From positions 40,409-104,408 of the forward strand of contig CAVPNH010000005.1 of assembly GCA_963706755.1 (NCBI GenBank): a DNA stretch of 64,000 nt, read 5' to 3'. Source of the DNA: RPQJ01 sp963706755. Its GTDB lineage: Bacteria; Pseudomonadota; Gammaproteobacteria; Steroidobacterales; Steroidobacteraceae. The position numbers and the translations under genes are program-made. The notes under the pieces are model-generated. The model did not search any database. It was not told the origin of the DNA and saw nothing but the letters and a program-made list of their open reading frames with translations. Every line of letters starts with the position of its first letter. Positions within the stretch are counted from its first letter, which is position 1. This document shows, piece after piece, positions 37,009 to 45,511 of this stretch.

Positions 37009-38484
37009 TTGAAAAGACGTTCCTTGATCGGCTCCCTGGCGCTCGGCGCCGTCGCGCTCGTCACCGTCGTCGTCGTGGTGAGGACGGCAGCCTTCGAGCC
37101 TCCGGCCGCGAAGGACTTCGCGTCGGTCCCGCTCGCGGCGTCCGTACGCGTGGACATCGCGCAGGCGGCACGGCACCTCTCGGAGGCCGTCCGGTTCCGC
37201 ACCATCAGCCACCAGGACAGCGCGGAGAACGACTGGGCAGAATGGGACCGATTCGACGCCTGGCTCGAAGCCACCTACCCCGCCGCGCACGCGGCGATGC
37301 GGCGGGAAATCGCCGCGGGCCACACGCTCGTCTACACCTGGCCGGGCACGGACCGGGCGCTTGCGCCCATCGTGCTCATGGCGCACCACGACGTGGTGCC
37401 GGTCACGCCCGGCACGGAAGGCGACTGGAAACACCCTCCCTTCGACGGCGCCGTCGCCGACGACGCGGTCTGGGGCCGCGGCTCGGTGGACGACAAGGCC
37501 TCGCTCGTCGCCATCTTCGAGGCCGTGGAGTCGCTGGCCACGTCGGGCTTCCAGCCGCAGCGCACGGTGATCGTCCTGAGCGGGCACGACGAGGAATCCG
37601 GCGGCACGGGCGCGAAAGCGGTCGCCGAGTCGTGGCGCGCGCGCGGTCTCGCGCCGCTCTTCGCACTGGACGAAGGCCTTGCTGTCGTGTCCGACCTGCC
37701 GCTTGCCGGTGGATCGGCCGCGCTCATCGGCATCGCCGAGAAAGGCTACGCGACGCTGCGCATCACCGCGCCCGCGAAAGGCGGCCACTCCTCCGCGCCG
37801 CCGCCCGAGACCGGTGTCGAGGTGCTCGCGAAGGCCGTGCTGGCCGTAACCTCGCACCCGTTCCCGATGCGTTTCAGCGGCCCTGGCGCGGACATGGTCC
37901 GCACGCTCGCACCCGACGCCGGCCTGGGCGCGCGGGTGGTCGTCGCCAACACCTGGCTCTTCGAGCCCCTGCTGATTGCGAAAATCTCCGCCGCGCCCGC
38001 GGGTGCCGCGTCGCTGCACACGACCATCGCGCCCACAATGCTGCGCGGCAGCCCGAAGGAAAACGTCCTGCCCCAGGACGCGACGGCGTGGATCAACTAC
38101 CGCATCTCGCCGCAGGACACCGCGGCACAGGTAATGGCGCGCGCGGAGAAAGCGACCCGCAGGCTCGACGTCCAGCTCGCGTGGGAAGGCCCGGCCTACG
38201 ACCCGTCACCCGTGTCGTCCGCGGACTCCGACGCCTATCGCATCATCGGTGCCCTCGCTTCCGACGGCGGGCGCGTGCCCGTGGCTCCGGGGCTCGTCAC
38301 CGCGACGACCGACAGCCGCTACCTCGCGGGCATCGCGCAGGACGTGTACCGCTTCCAGCCGATCGTCGCGTCGCTGCGCGACTTCGAGATGATCCACGGC
38401 ACGAACGAGCACCTGACGCTCGACAACCTCCGGCGCCTGACGGACTTCTACTCGCGCCTGATCGGGACTGTGGCATCGCGCTGA
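37009..38484 (+). CDS. M20-family metallopeptidase, membrane-anchored
   Basis: The 491-residue product has an N-terminal membrane anchor ('LIGSLALGAVALVTVVVVV', 5-23), then an M20 peptidase: 'PIVLMAHHDVVPVTPGTEGD' (metal His/Asp), 'GRGSVDDKASLVAIFEAVES' (bridging Asp), 'LSGHDEESGGTGAK' (catalytic Glu-Glu) and a C-terminal metal His in 'MIHGTNEHLTLDN'. It is closest in layout to carboxypeptidase PM20D1/CPS1-like enzymes, which hydrolyse or form N-acyl amino acids. The start is a TTG, 7 bases after GGAG. The frame is intact. It is divergent from the permease. Confidence 0.88.
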   Translation: MKRRSLIGSLALGAVALVTVVVVVRTAAFEPPAAKDFASVPLAASVRVDIAQAARHLSEAVRFRTISHQDSAENDWAEWDRFDAWLEATYPAAHAAMRREIAAGHTLVYTWPGTDRALAPIVLMAHHDVVPVTPGTEGDWKHPPFDGAVADDAVWGRGSVDDKASLVAIFEAVESLATSGFQPQRTVIVLSGHDEESGGTGAKAVAESWRARGLAPLFALDEGLAVVSDLPLAGGSAALIGIAEKGYATLRITAPAKGGHSSAPPPETGVEVLAKAVLAVTSHPFPMRFSGPGADMVRTLAPDAGLGARVVVANTWLFEPLLIAKISAAPAGAASLHTTIAPTMLRGSPKENVLPQDATAWINYRISPQDTAAQVMARAEKATRRLDVQLAWEGPAYDPSPVSSADSDAYRIIGALASDGGRVPVAPGLVTATTDSRYLAGIAQDVYRFQPIVASLRDFEMIHGTNEHLTLDNLRRLTDFYSRLIGTVASR

Positions 38485-38542
38485 TCTCGCCGGCCGCGCG
38501 ACCGGACCGGCCAACAACATGGCCTGCGGCCGCACGTCTGGC

Positions 38543-40351
38543 TCAGCTCAGGCGGACGATGTCTTCCTGGCCGACCGATCGCTCGCGGTGCATCAGGATC
38601 CACTGCGCGTGTTCCTCGAGCGAGGCGTCGCCCAGCGCCTTCAGGACGCCGCGCTTCGCGGCGTCGTCGGGGGCGTCGTCGATCCGGCGCCTCGCGTTGT
38701 GGAAGGTCCTGCCCATGAACTCGAACTGCTTGATGAGTTCGGCCTCGGCCGTGCCCTTGGCATAGGACTGCCGCACGCCGACCGCGAGCAGTACGCAGCC
38801 CATGGCGTACACGAGGGGCACGCGCACGGCGTCGGGCACGCCCGCGCCGACGAACATCAGCACCGCGAGCGTCGCGGTACTGGACCAGATGCCGGCGCGC
38901 CCGATGCGCTGCGTCGTCTCGCGCCTGCGGATGCGATCGGCGGTCCTGCGCAGGAAGTAGCCGAGCTGGCCGGAGCGCTCGTCGCCGATCCACTCGTCCA
39001 CCGCGAAGGCGACGCCCGCCGGGTCCGCGACCCGCCGTGCGTCGCACTCCGTGCCCGCCACGCGCATCACGTTCCTGATCCAGCCGAGTTCGGGGTCCTG
39101 CATCTGCAGGAAGTTGTCGTGTGCGAACTTCGTGAGGCTGCCGCTCGTCACGCCGGCGGCAGCCCAGTAGAACTGCACCCGGAGCCCCTCGGCCAGCGTG
39201 CGGTAGTCGAGGTACTTGCGGTGCCAGGCGCCCCGCCCCGCCATGCGGTTGATGCCGGTCGCCGTGAGCATGAGCCCGAGCACCATGAACAGGAACAACC
39301 TCGTCGAGTAGAAATCCGTGTAGGAAATGTAGGCGAGGCCGGTCAGGAACACGCAGGCGTGGCTCACGCGCAGCGTGAGCAGGAAGCGCTTCTGGAAGTG
39401 GACCGCGAGCCAGTCCGCGGCGCAGAAGACGCGGTTGATGTCGCCGAGCCCAGGCGGCAGGCGTGAGGCCTGCGCGTCCGTGAGCAGCGGATAGCACCCG
39501 CGCTCGATCTCCTCCGCGTGCAGCGCCGCGTCGCGGCCGAATTCGCTCGAACGCTCGAACACGCGCCGGTGTCGCGCCGGCATCGCGTCGGTGCGCGGAT
39601 TGCGCTCGTCCGTCGTGTACCACGCGACCGAGAGCGGCTCGAGGCCCTCGGCCGGCGCGCCGTCGGGCCGGTCCCTCGAACAGACCACGTGATACACGAG
39701 GTCGCTCTCGTCATCGGTGAGCGCGAGGCGGCTCGAGGAAGCCGGGGCGCCGTAACCCGGCATGACGTCGCGGTGGTGGAAGTGCACGACCTGGCTGGTG
39801 CCGCCGACCTGGGCGGACGCCTTGCCGTCCCAGAGCGCGAGCAGGATGTGGCAGTGCGCGCAGAGGAAGACGCCGCACTTCGCGTACTGGGCCTCGCGAT
39901 CGACCTGCGGCCCGTCGGCCGGCGGGCCCGCGGCCGCCGCAACCAGCGGCAGTTCGAACACGTCGGCCGCGGCGGCGCAAAGTCGATCGAATTCGGCGCA
40001 CGAGCCCGCAGTGGGAAAATCCCGCAGGTAGTGCTCCCTCGGCATCGGCAGGACCACGACCAGTGGAATGCCGATGTCGAGCGCCTCCTCGGCGGCCAGC
40101 CGGTCCGCACCCTCGGCCAGCGGCGACATCATCATGATCGCCCGGTCCGGGTAAGCGTCGCGCAACTCCAGGATGAGGGCGCGAACGCGCCTGCGGATCT
40201 CCGGCAATTCGGCGGGCAGCAGGTCGCGATGCCCGGTGACGGCCACGATCAGCGGCACCGCAAACGCCGGCCTCGCACCCACGCCTCGCGTTCCCGACCA
40301 GGGATCGAAGCTCGTCGCGGCCGTCGGGTCACCGGTGGCGGTCATGCGCAC
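38543..40351 (-). CDS. SLOG-like nucleotide-sensing domain fused to SLATT-like membrane domain
   Basis: The 602-residue protein has an N-terminal Rossmann-like domain with 'LIVAVTGHRDLLPAELPEI' (about 33-51), 'MMSPLAEGADRLAAEEALD' (about 74-92) and 'VVVLPMPREHYLRDFP', the pattern of the SLOG/DprA-like ligand-binding superfamily. A mid-region with Cys/His ('CGVFLCAHCHILLALWDGK') follows. The C-terminal half has four hydrophobic segments in two pairs, with the helix 'YLDYRTLAEGLRVQFYW' typical of SLATT-type effector domains. In known conflict systems SLATT pores are gated by nucleotide messengers; no nucleotide cyclase or other defence gene is adjacent here. Domain naming is by eye and needs a profile search. 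The frame is intact. Confidence 0.6.
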   Translation of the reverse strand: MRMTATGDPTAATSFDPWSGTRGVGARPAFAVPLIVAVTGHRDLLPAELPEIRRRVRALILELRDAYPDRAIMMMSPLAEGADRLAAEEALDIGIPLVVVLPMPREHYLRDFPTAGSCAEFDRLCAAAADVFELPLVAAAAGPPADGPQVDREAQYAKCGVFLCAHCHILLALWDGKASAQVGGTSQVVHFHHRDVMPGYGAPASSSRLALTDDESDLVYHVVCSRDRPDGAPAEGLEPLSVAWYTTDERNPRTDAMPARHRRVFERSSEFGRDAALHAEEIERGCYPLLTDAQASRLPPGLGDINRVFCAADWLAVHFQKRFLLTLRVSHACVFLTGLAYISYTDFYSTRLFLFMVLGLMLTATGINRMAGRGAWHRKYLDYRTLAEGLRVQFYWAAAGVTSGSLTKFAHDNFLQMQDPELGWIRNVMRVAGTECDARRVADPAGVAFAVDEWIGDERSGQLGYFLRRTADRIRRRETTQRIGRAGIWSSTATLAVLMFVGAGVPDAVRVPLVYAMGCVLLAVGVRQSYAKGTAEAELIKQFEFMGRTFHNARRRIDDAPDDAAKRGVLKALGDASLEEHAQWILMHRERSVGQEDIVRLS

Positions 40352-40530
40352 GGGACCATACTGGAACGCTGCGGCCGATGCACCCCGCCCCGGCGCGCAG
40401 CACGGTTGCCTGCGGGCAATCGGGGGGTGTTGCGGCGCAAGAGCGTGCCCCGCGACGACCCAGACCGGGACCCATGTCGCAGGCTCCGCATCGCAGCAGG
40501 CGCCGCAGTGCGCGGGACCGGATCTGGCAC

Positions 40531-40590
40531 TACACTTGGCGCGATCTCCGTCGCGACCAGACGACTGGCCCGATTACACTTGGCGCGATC
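40531..40590 (+). repeat. 16-base direct repeat before the hypothetical gene
   Basis: TACACTTGGCGCGATC occurs exactly at 40531-40546 and 40575-40590, 44 bases apart, just upstream of the start at 40608. It could be a regulator-binding pair or a small duplication. Confidence 0.6.
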
Positions 40591-40607
40591 ACACGACCGG
40601 ACAGGAC

Positions 40608-41252
40608 ATGGGCGCAGCTGACAAGCGGATCGCCGATCTTCTCGATCGCTGGATGGCGAGCGTCGAACTGCACGCCAGTTACCTCGACCTCGACGCCGCG
40701 GCGTATGCGAAAGTGCAGGACTGGCCGCGGCACCAGCGGCCGACCCGCTGGATCGTGGACCTTGCGCGGACCCGGCTGCAGGAACTGCGCCGTGAGCTGG
40801 TGGACCGCCAGGTGAAAGGCGACGCGGACTTCGCCGAATCGCTGGAGCTGATGAGCTTTCTCACCACGTTGCTCGGCTCCGAGCACATCGAACGGTTCAT
40901 CCCGCTGGCCGTGCCGAAGCCCCGCGAACCGACGCGGGACGCGGCAGCGCCGGCACCCCGACGCACGGCGGCGAGGACCGCGGCCGAACCGCCGGTCAGT
41001 CGGCCGCGCACGACGAAGGCCGCGCCCACGCCGGCGAAGCCCGTACGAACGGAAAAGCCACCGAAGCCGGACAAGGTCGAGGCGACCGTGATCGCCGACG
41101 CTGCGCGCCTGCTTTCCTGGGGGCGCGAGTGGCCGCAGATCGCGGGGCTGATCGCGCGTCTCGCCGACCGGCCGTCGGAAAAGGAGGTCTGGGCCATCCT
41201 GCGCACGCACCGCGCCACCATCGAGGCAAAGGCGCGACGCATTCCGGACTGA
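40608..41252 (+). CDS. Hypothetical helical protein with Ala/Pro-rich linker
   Basis: From the ATG at 40608 (AGGA upstream) the 214-residue product has an N-terminal helical domain ('KRIADLLDRWMASVELHASY', 'TRWIVDLARTRLQELRRELV', 'SLELMSFLTTLLGSEHIERF'), a linker of about 70 residues rich in Pro, Ala, Thr, Lys and Arg, and a C-terminal helical domain ('VIADAARLLSWGREWPQIAG', 'EVWAILRTHRATIEAKARR'). It is soluble, without signal or membrane segments. I do not recognise it. It is divergent from the SLOG-SLATT gene, so the two could share a control region. Confidence 0.6.
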   Translation: MGAADKRIADLLDRWMASVELHASYLDLDAAAYAKVQDWPRHQRPTRWIVDLARTRLQELRRELVDRQVKGDADFAESLELMSFLTTLLGSEHIERFIPLAVPKPREPTRDAAAPAPRRTAARTAAEPPVSRPRTTKAAPTPAKPVRTEKPPKPDKVEATVIADAARLLSWGREWPQIAGLIARLADRPSEKEVWAILRTHRATIEAKARRIPD

Positions 41253-41355
41253 TCGCGCGGGCGTTGGTCCGGGCCTCGGCTCTTGGCGGGCCCGGCGCAG
41301 CTGAGGTAAGGTCGCCCGCTCGTGCAACCAGCCGCGACCAATGGAGTGCCGTCGA

Positions 41356-41829
41356 ATGCCCATCCGATCCGTGTTTCGCCCCGTACTGCTGTGCCTTGCG
41401 GCAACAGTCGCCCTTGCCGGCGCCGCCCGTGCCGACGGCCCGCCCACCAAGGGCGAGCAGGCGCTGACGTATCGCAAGGCGCTCTACCAGGTCATGGTCT
41501 GGAACATCCGGCCGATGGGCGCGATGGCACAGGACAAGATGCCCTTCGACGCGCCGGAATTCGCGCTGCGCGCCGGGCGCGTCGCGGCGATTACGCCGAT
41601 GCTTGCGGAGGCCTACCCGCCGGAGTCGCAGGATGTCGCGAATTCGAAGCTGAAGCCCGCGATGTGGGCCAACCGGGCGGACTTCGACGCCAAGCTCAAG
41701 GACCTCGTGGACCGCAGCGCCGCGCTCGCCCAGGTAGCGAAAGGCGGGGACCCGGCGAAGACCAAGGCTGCGTTCTTCAGCATGGCGGACACGTGCAAGG
41801 CCTGCCACGACAAGTACAAGGCCGAGTGA
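41356..41829 (+). CDS. Cytochrome c' (class II cytochrome c)
   Basis: The 157-residue periplasmic haem protein starts at the ATG at 41356, preceded by GGAG; an ATG 15 bases upstream is also in frame. The signal peptide ('VLLCLAATVALAGAARADG') is followed by a four-helix cytochrome c' sequence ('VMVWNIRPMGAMAQDKMPF', 'FALRAGRVAAITPMLAEAYP') and the C-terminal haem site CKACH at about residue 148. Such proteins bind NO or act as electron carriers. It is convergent with a b561-type cytochrome gene whose stop lies two bases away. Confidence 0.9.
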   Translation: MPIRSVFRPVLLCLAATVALAGAARADGPPTKGEQALTYRKALYQVMVWNIRPMGAMAQDKMPFDAPEFALRAGRVAAITPMLAEAYPPESQDVANSKLKPAMWANRADFDAKLKDLVDRSAALAQVAKGGDPAKTKAAFFSMADTCKACHDKYKAE

Positions 41830-41830
41830 A

Positions 41831-42547
41831 TCAGTAGAGCGCGATCGTCGCGTCTGGCGCCGCCCGGACCATGAGCACCAGCGCGACGACGAGCGCCACC
41901 ACGATGGCGAGCGCGAGCAGTGTGCGCGAACCCCGGACGGCCTCCCCCGCTCCGACCTCGGAGGCAGGCTTTCGGCCGGTGATCATGGCGCGCACGAGCG
42001 GCCTGCGCAGCACACGCCCGTACCACGCGATCGCGACCAGGTGCAGCGCGATGAGGGCCATGAGCAGGTACGAATTGGCCTCGTGCAGGCCGGTGATGCG
42101 GTTGCTCGTCGCGGGTGCGATCCAGCCATAGAGCGGACCCGCACTCGCGATCTCGTCGTTGGCGAAGAGGCCGGTTGCCGCCTGCAGCAGCAGCGCCGCC
42201 AGCATGGCGAGCACGCTCAACGCCCCGAGCGGATTGTGTCCGGTGGTGGCGCGCGGCGGCCAGCTGCGCAGGTAGTCGAGTACCGACCGCGGGCCGCGCA
42301 CGAACGCCGCGAAGCGCGCGTGTCGCGGGCCCACGAAGCCCCAGACGATGCGGAATGCGACCAGCACCAGGGTCGCGTAACCGAGCGTGCGGTGCCACGC
42401 GAACCAGCGGGTCCCCGCGTAATGCGTGATCCAGGCGCCGGGCACGGTGCACACGAGCATCCAGTGCGCGACGCGCAGCGGAAGGTCCCAGACCAGGCGC
42501 GCCGCGACGCCCGGGTCCCTGCTCTCCTGCATTTCGTCCCTCGCCAT
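41831..42547 (-). CDS. Cytochrome b561-family membrane protein
   Basis: The 238-residue product has about five hydrophobic segments. Conserved His residues in helices mark haem ligation: 'LRVAHWMLVCTVPGAWIT', 'WHRTLGYATLVLVAFRIVWG', 'ITGLHEANSYLLMALIALH'. The segment 'WDLPLRVAHW' is typical of the Ni/Fe-hydrogenase b-type/b561 family, which carries electrons between the quinone pool and soluble cytochromes. Together with the adjacent cytochrome c' it probably forms an electron-transfer pair, as this neighbourhood is common in proteobacteria. Confidence 0.88.
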   Translation of the reverse strand: MARDEMQESRDPGVAARLVWDLPLRVAHWMLVCTVPGAWITHYAGTRWFAWHRTLGYATLVLVAFRIVWGFVGPRHARFAAFVRGPRSVLDYLRSWPPRATTGHNPLGALSVLAMLAALLLQAATGLFANDEIASAGPLYGWIAPATSNRITGLHEANSYLLMALIALHLVAIAWYGRVLRRPLVRAMITGRKPASEVGAGEAVRGSRTLLALAIVVALVVALVLMVRAAPDATIALY

Positions 42548-42726
42548 CCGGTGTCCCGCGCCCGCCTCAGTGGTCGGGCGATTCTAGCAACGCCCGCGTG
42601 ACTCGCTTCGGCCCGTGCATTAATGTTCCCGCGGCCGCAGTTGCCGGCCGCCAGCAGACGCAGGCCAGTCATGGATCCGCTCAACTGCTTTCTCGCGTCC
42701 GGCGGGCCCGGGCCAGGCAGGCTACG

Positions 42727-43164
42727 ATGACTGCCGGGCTGCTGCGCCGCCTCGGCGCCCTGCTCTACGACACGCTGCTGCTCGCGGCGGTGCTCATGAT
42801 CGCGACCGCGCTCTTCCTGCCGCTGACCGGCGGCGAAGCAATCACGAGTGTCGGCAGCCCGCTGCTCCTGTGGACATATCGGGCCGTGCTCGCCGGGCTC
42901 GTCGTGCTCTTCCATGGCATCTTCTGGACGCGCCGCGGGCAGACCCTCGGCATGGCGTCATGGCGGCTGCGGCTGGAACGCGAGGACGGCGGCACGCTCA
43001 CCTGGGGCGACACCCTGCGCCGGCTGGCGGCGGCCGTCCTGTCCCTGCTCCCGGCGGGGCTCGGATGGCTGTGGATCCTCGTCGACCCCGGGAAGCGCGC
43101 ATGGCACGACCGCCTGTCGCACACACGGGTGGTCGTCGTGCCGAAGAAACGGCGTGGATCCTGA
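42727..43164 (+). CDS. RDD-family membrane protein
   Basis: The 145-residue product begins 'MTAGLLRRLGALLYDTLLLA', the family's Arg-Asp start motif (here R..D in 'RRLGALLYD'), and has three hydrophobic segments ending with 'AWHDRLSHTRVVVVPKKRR', whose D-R-L-S pattern before the C-terminus is diagnostic of RDD proteins. Function is uncertain; some members affect ion homeostasis. I chose the ATG at 42727 because earlier frame has no homology. It is convergent with lptG, as in many gammaproteobacteria. Confidence 0.85.
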   Translation: MTAGLLRRLGALLYDTLLLAAVLMIATALFLPLTGGEAITSVGSPLLLWTYRAVLAGLVVLFHGIFWTRRGQTLGMASWRLRLEREDGGTLTWGDTLRRLAAAVLSLLPAGLGWLWILVDPGKRAWHDRLSHTRVVVVPKKRRGS

Positions 43165-43169
43165 CTCGC

Positions 43170-44237
43170 TCAGCGGGTCCGGACCAGCATCGCGAACGTC
43201 AGCGTGCCGAGCAGGGCCGTCGGCAGCCAGCCGGTGACGAGTGGCGAGAGCCCGAGGATCTGCCCGCTGTTCTCCAGCGTCTGGCTCATCAGCACGAAGC
43301 CCGCACCGATCAGGATGCCGACGATTGTCCGCGCGCCCTGCCCGGTCGAGCGCAGCGGGCCGAGCGAGAACGGCAGGGCGAGGAGGATCACCAGCATGAG
43401 CGCGACGAAGCGCGCCACGCGGGCCCACAGCGCCACCTCGAAGCGGGACGTGTCGAGGGCGTTGCGCCGCAGGTGCTCGACGTAGGCCATGAGGTCGCGC
43501 AGGCCCATCGCCTGCGGCTCGACCACCGCGAGCCCCAGGAAGTCGGGTGACAGCTCCGACCGGAACTCCTCGATCGCGGCCTTCCTCGCCTCGGTTCCGT
43601 CCCCGCGGAAGCGAGTCTCGGCGTAGTTCTCGAGCCGCCAGCCGTTGCCGTCGTCCACGCTCGCAGCCTCGGCACGGCCGGCGTCGAGCAGGACGCGCCC
43701 CGGGCCGAAGCGGAATATCTGCACCCCGCCGAAGCGCGACTGGGCCGACTGCTGCTCGACGCTGATGATCGCGTCGCCATCGCGCACCCAGGCGCCGCGA
43801 TTGCCGGCGAAGCTGAACTCGCTGTACTTGCTGAACACCTTCACCTGCCGCCCGTACTTCTCGAGCGGGGGAGCCACGAACTCGCTCACGCCCGCCATCA
43901 GCGCGGCCAGGACCAGGCCTGCCACAGCGAGCCAGACGCAGAACCGCGCGGTGGTGATGCCCGAGGCCCGCATCACCACCAGTTCGCTGCCGCGCGCGAG
44001 GTTGCCGAGCCCGAGCAGCGAGCCGATGAGCGCCGCGATGGGCAGCAGCTGGCAGGCGAAACTGGGCAGGTTGAAGAACACGTAGGTCATCGCCTGGGTC
44101 GCCGTATAGCTGCCCGTGCCTATGTCGTCCTGCTCGTTGATGAAGAGGAACAGTCCGCCGAGCACCAGCAGCACCGCGAGCACCAGTGCCGTGTAGGCGA
44201 AGACCGTCCGCAGGATGTAACGCGCGAGGATCGGCAC
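43170..44237 (-). CDS. lptG: LPS export permease LptG
   Basis: LptG and LptF form the inner-membrane part of the LptB2FG transporter that extracts lipopolysaccharide. The 355-residue product has three N-terminal and three C-terminal membrane segments around a periplasmic beta-jellyroll. Typical sequence: 'ILARYILRTVFAYTALVLA', 'GLGNLARGSELVVMRASGIT' (coupling helix to LptB) and 'LPFSLGPLRSTGQGARTIVG'. It starts 1 base after the lptF stop. The frame is intact. Confidence 0.94.
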   Translation of the reverse strand: MPILARYILRTVFAYTALVLAVLLVLGGLFLFINEQDDIGTGSYTATQAMTYVFFNLPSFACQLLPIAALIGSLLGLGNLARGSELVVMRASGITTARFCVWLAVAGLVLAALMAGVSEFVAPPLEKYGRQVKVFSKYSEFSFAGNRGAWVRDGDAIISVEQQSAQSRFGGVQIFRFGPGRVLLDAGRAEAASVDDGNGWRLENYAETRFRGDGTEARKAAIEEFRSELSPDFLGLAVVEPQAMGLRDLMAYVEHLRRNALDTSRFEVALWARVARFVALMLVILLALPFSLGPLRSTGQGARTIVGILIGAGFVLMSQTLENSGQILGLSPLVTGWLPTALLGTLTFAMLVRTR

Positions 44238-44238
44238 C

Positions 44239-45334
44239 TCAGCCTCCCGCCGCGCGCCAGCGGCGCAGCAGCGGCCCGAGCCGCTCGTCCCGCCAGACGA
44301 GCCAGGCGGCGAGCGCGACCGGCAGCAGGTGCACCCACCACATGCCGAGCGCCCCGCCCGGGCTGCCCTTGTCGATCCACACGCGCACCGCCGCGACCAG
44401 GTTCGAGTAGACGAAATATGCGAGCACGGCCACGCCCACCCGCGCGAACCGGCCCTGTCGCGGGCTCAGTTTCGCGAGCGGCACGGCGAGCAGCATCAGC
44501 ACGAGCGCCATGACCGGCACCGCCGTGCGCCACGCGAGCTCGGAGCGGTCGGCATTTGCCGGCGAGCCGATCAGCGCGCTCGTGGACTTGAACGATAGTT
44601 TCTCGCTCTTGGCCTTCACCTCCGGCAGGCGCACCGGTATGCCGTGCTCCCTGAACGTGACGACGCGCCACTCGAGCCCGCCCGGGACCCCTTCGTAGCG
44701 CCGCCCGTCGTGCAGCACGAAGAGCTGCTCGGACTGGCCGGCGCCCCGCTGCTCCGCGCGTTCCGCGACCGCAATCTCCACGCGATCGTCCACGCGTCGC
44801 TGCACGAACACGCCTTCGAGCTGCCCGTTCGGGCGCACGCGCTCCGCGTAGAAGACGACGTCGCCCCCGGCGAAGCTGCGGAACCTGCCCGGCTCGAGCG
44901 CGCCGAACTGCGCGGCCCGCATGGCCTCGACGCGGATCTCCGCCGCACGGATGCCGGCGGCCGGCACTACGCGGTAGGACAGCACGGCCAGCACGGCCAC
45001 GACGACCAGCGTGAGCAGCGCGACCGGCCGGTAGATGCCGCGCCGTCCCGACCCCGCACGCGGCCATCGCCGTCATCTCGCTCTCGTGATAGAGGCGGCC
45101 GAGGGCGAGCACGATGCCGAGAAAGAGGCCGATCGGAAGGAGCACGGTGAGCTGTTGCAGCGTCGTGAGACCGATGAGGCTCAGCACGACCGACCCCGGA
45201 AAGCCGTTCAGCACCGCCTGGCCCAGCACCCTCGCGAGCTGGTTCGACAGCAGGATCACCAGCAGCACACCGGTGACGGCGACGAACGCCTGGGTCACCT
45301 CGCGCAGCAGGTAGCGGTCTAGCCGGGTCAGCAC
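44239..45334 (-). CDS. lptF: LPS export permease LptF (one frame break)
   Basis: LptF pairs with LptG. From the GTG at 45334 the product reads 'LTRLDRYLLREVTQAFVAVT', then 'LPIGLFLGIVLALGRLYHES' and 'EMTAMAACGVG' (the coupling helix). The remainder is in another frame from about 45055 ('GIYRPVALLTLVVVAVLAVL') through the C-terminal helices ('LVLMLLAVPLAKLSPRQGRF'). The span is 3n+1; one extra base (an A within GGGACGGCGC) explains it. It is divergent from pepA, the conserved arrangement. Confidence 0.92.
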
Positions 45335-45511
45335 AGGTCGCGGCTCCGAGCGGGAAACGGTAGACTCCGGCGACCGCCGGCGGCGGGCCGGACCCTTGCC
45401 GGCGACCCCGCGCACGTGCGGTGCACGGACAAGTTTAGCGGTCGCATGCTCCCGGCCACCAGCGGGATCGCTGCCAGGGTTTCGGTCAACACGCACACGA
45501 AGGAAAGAAGA

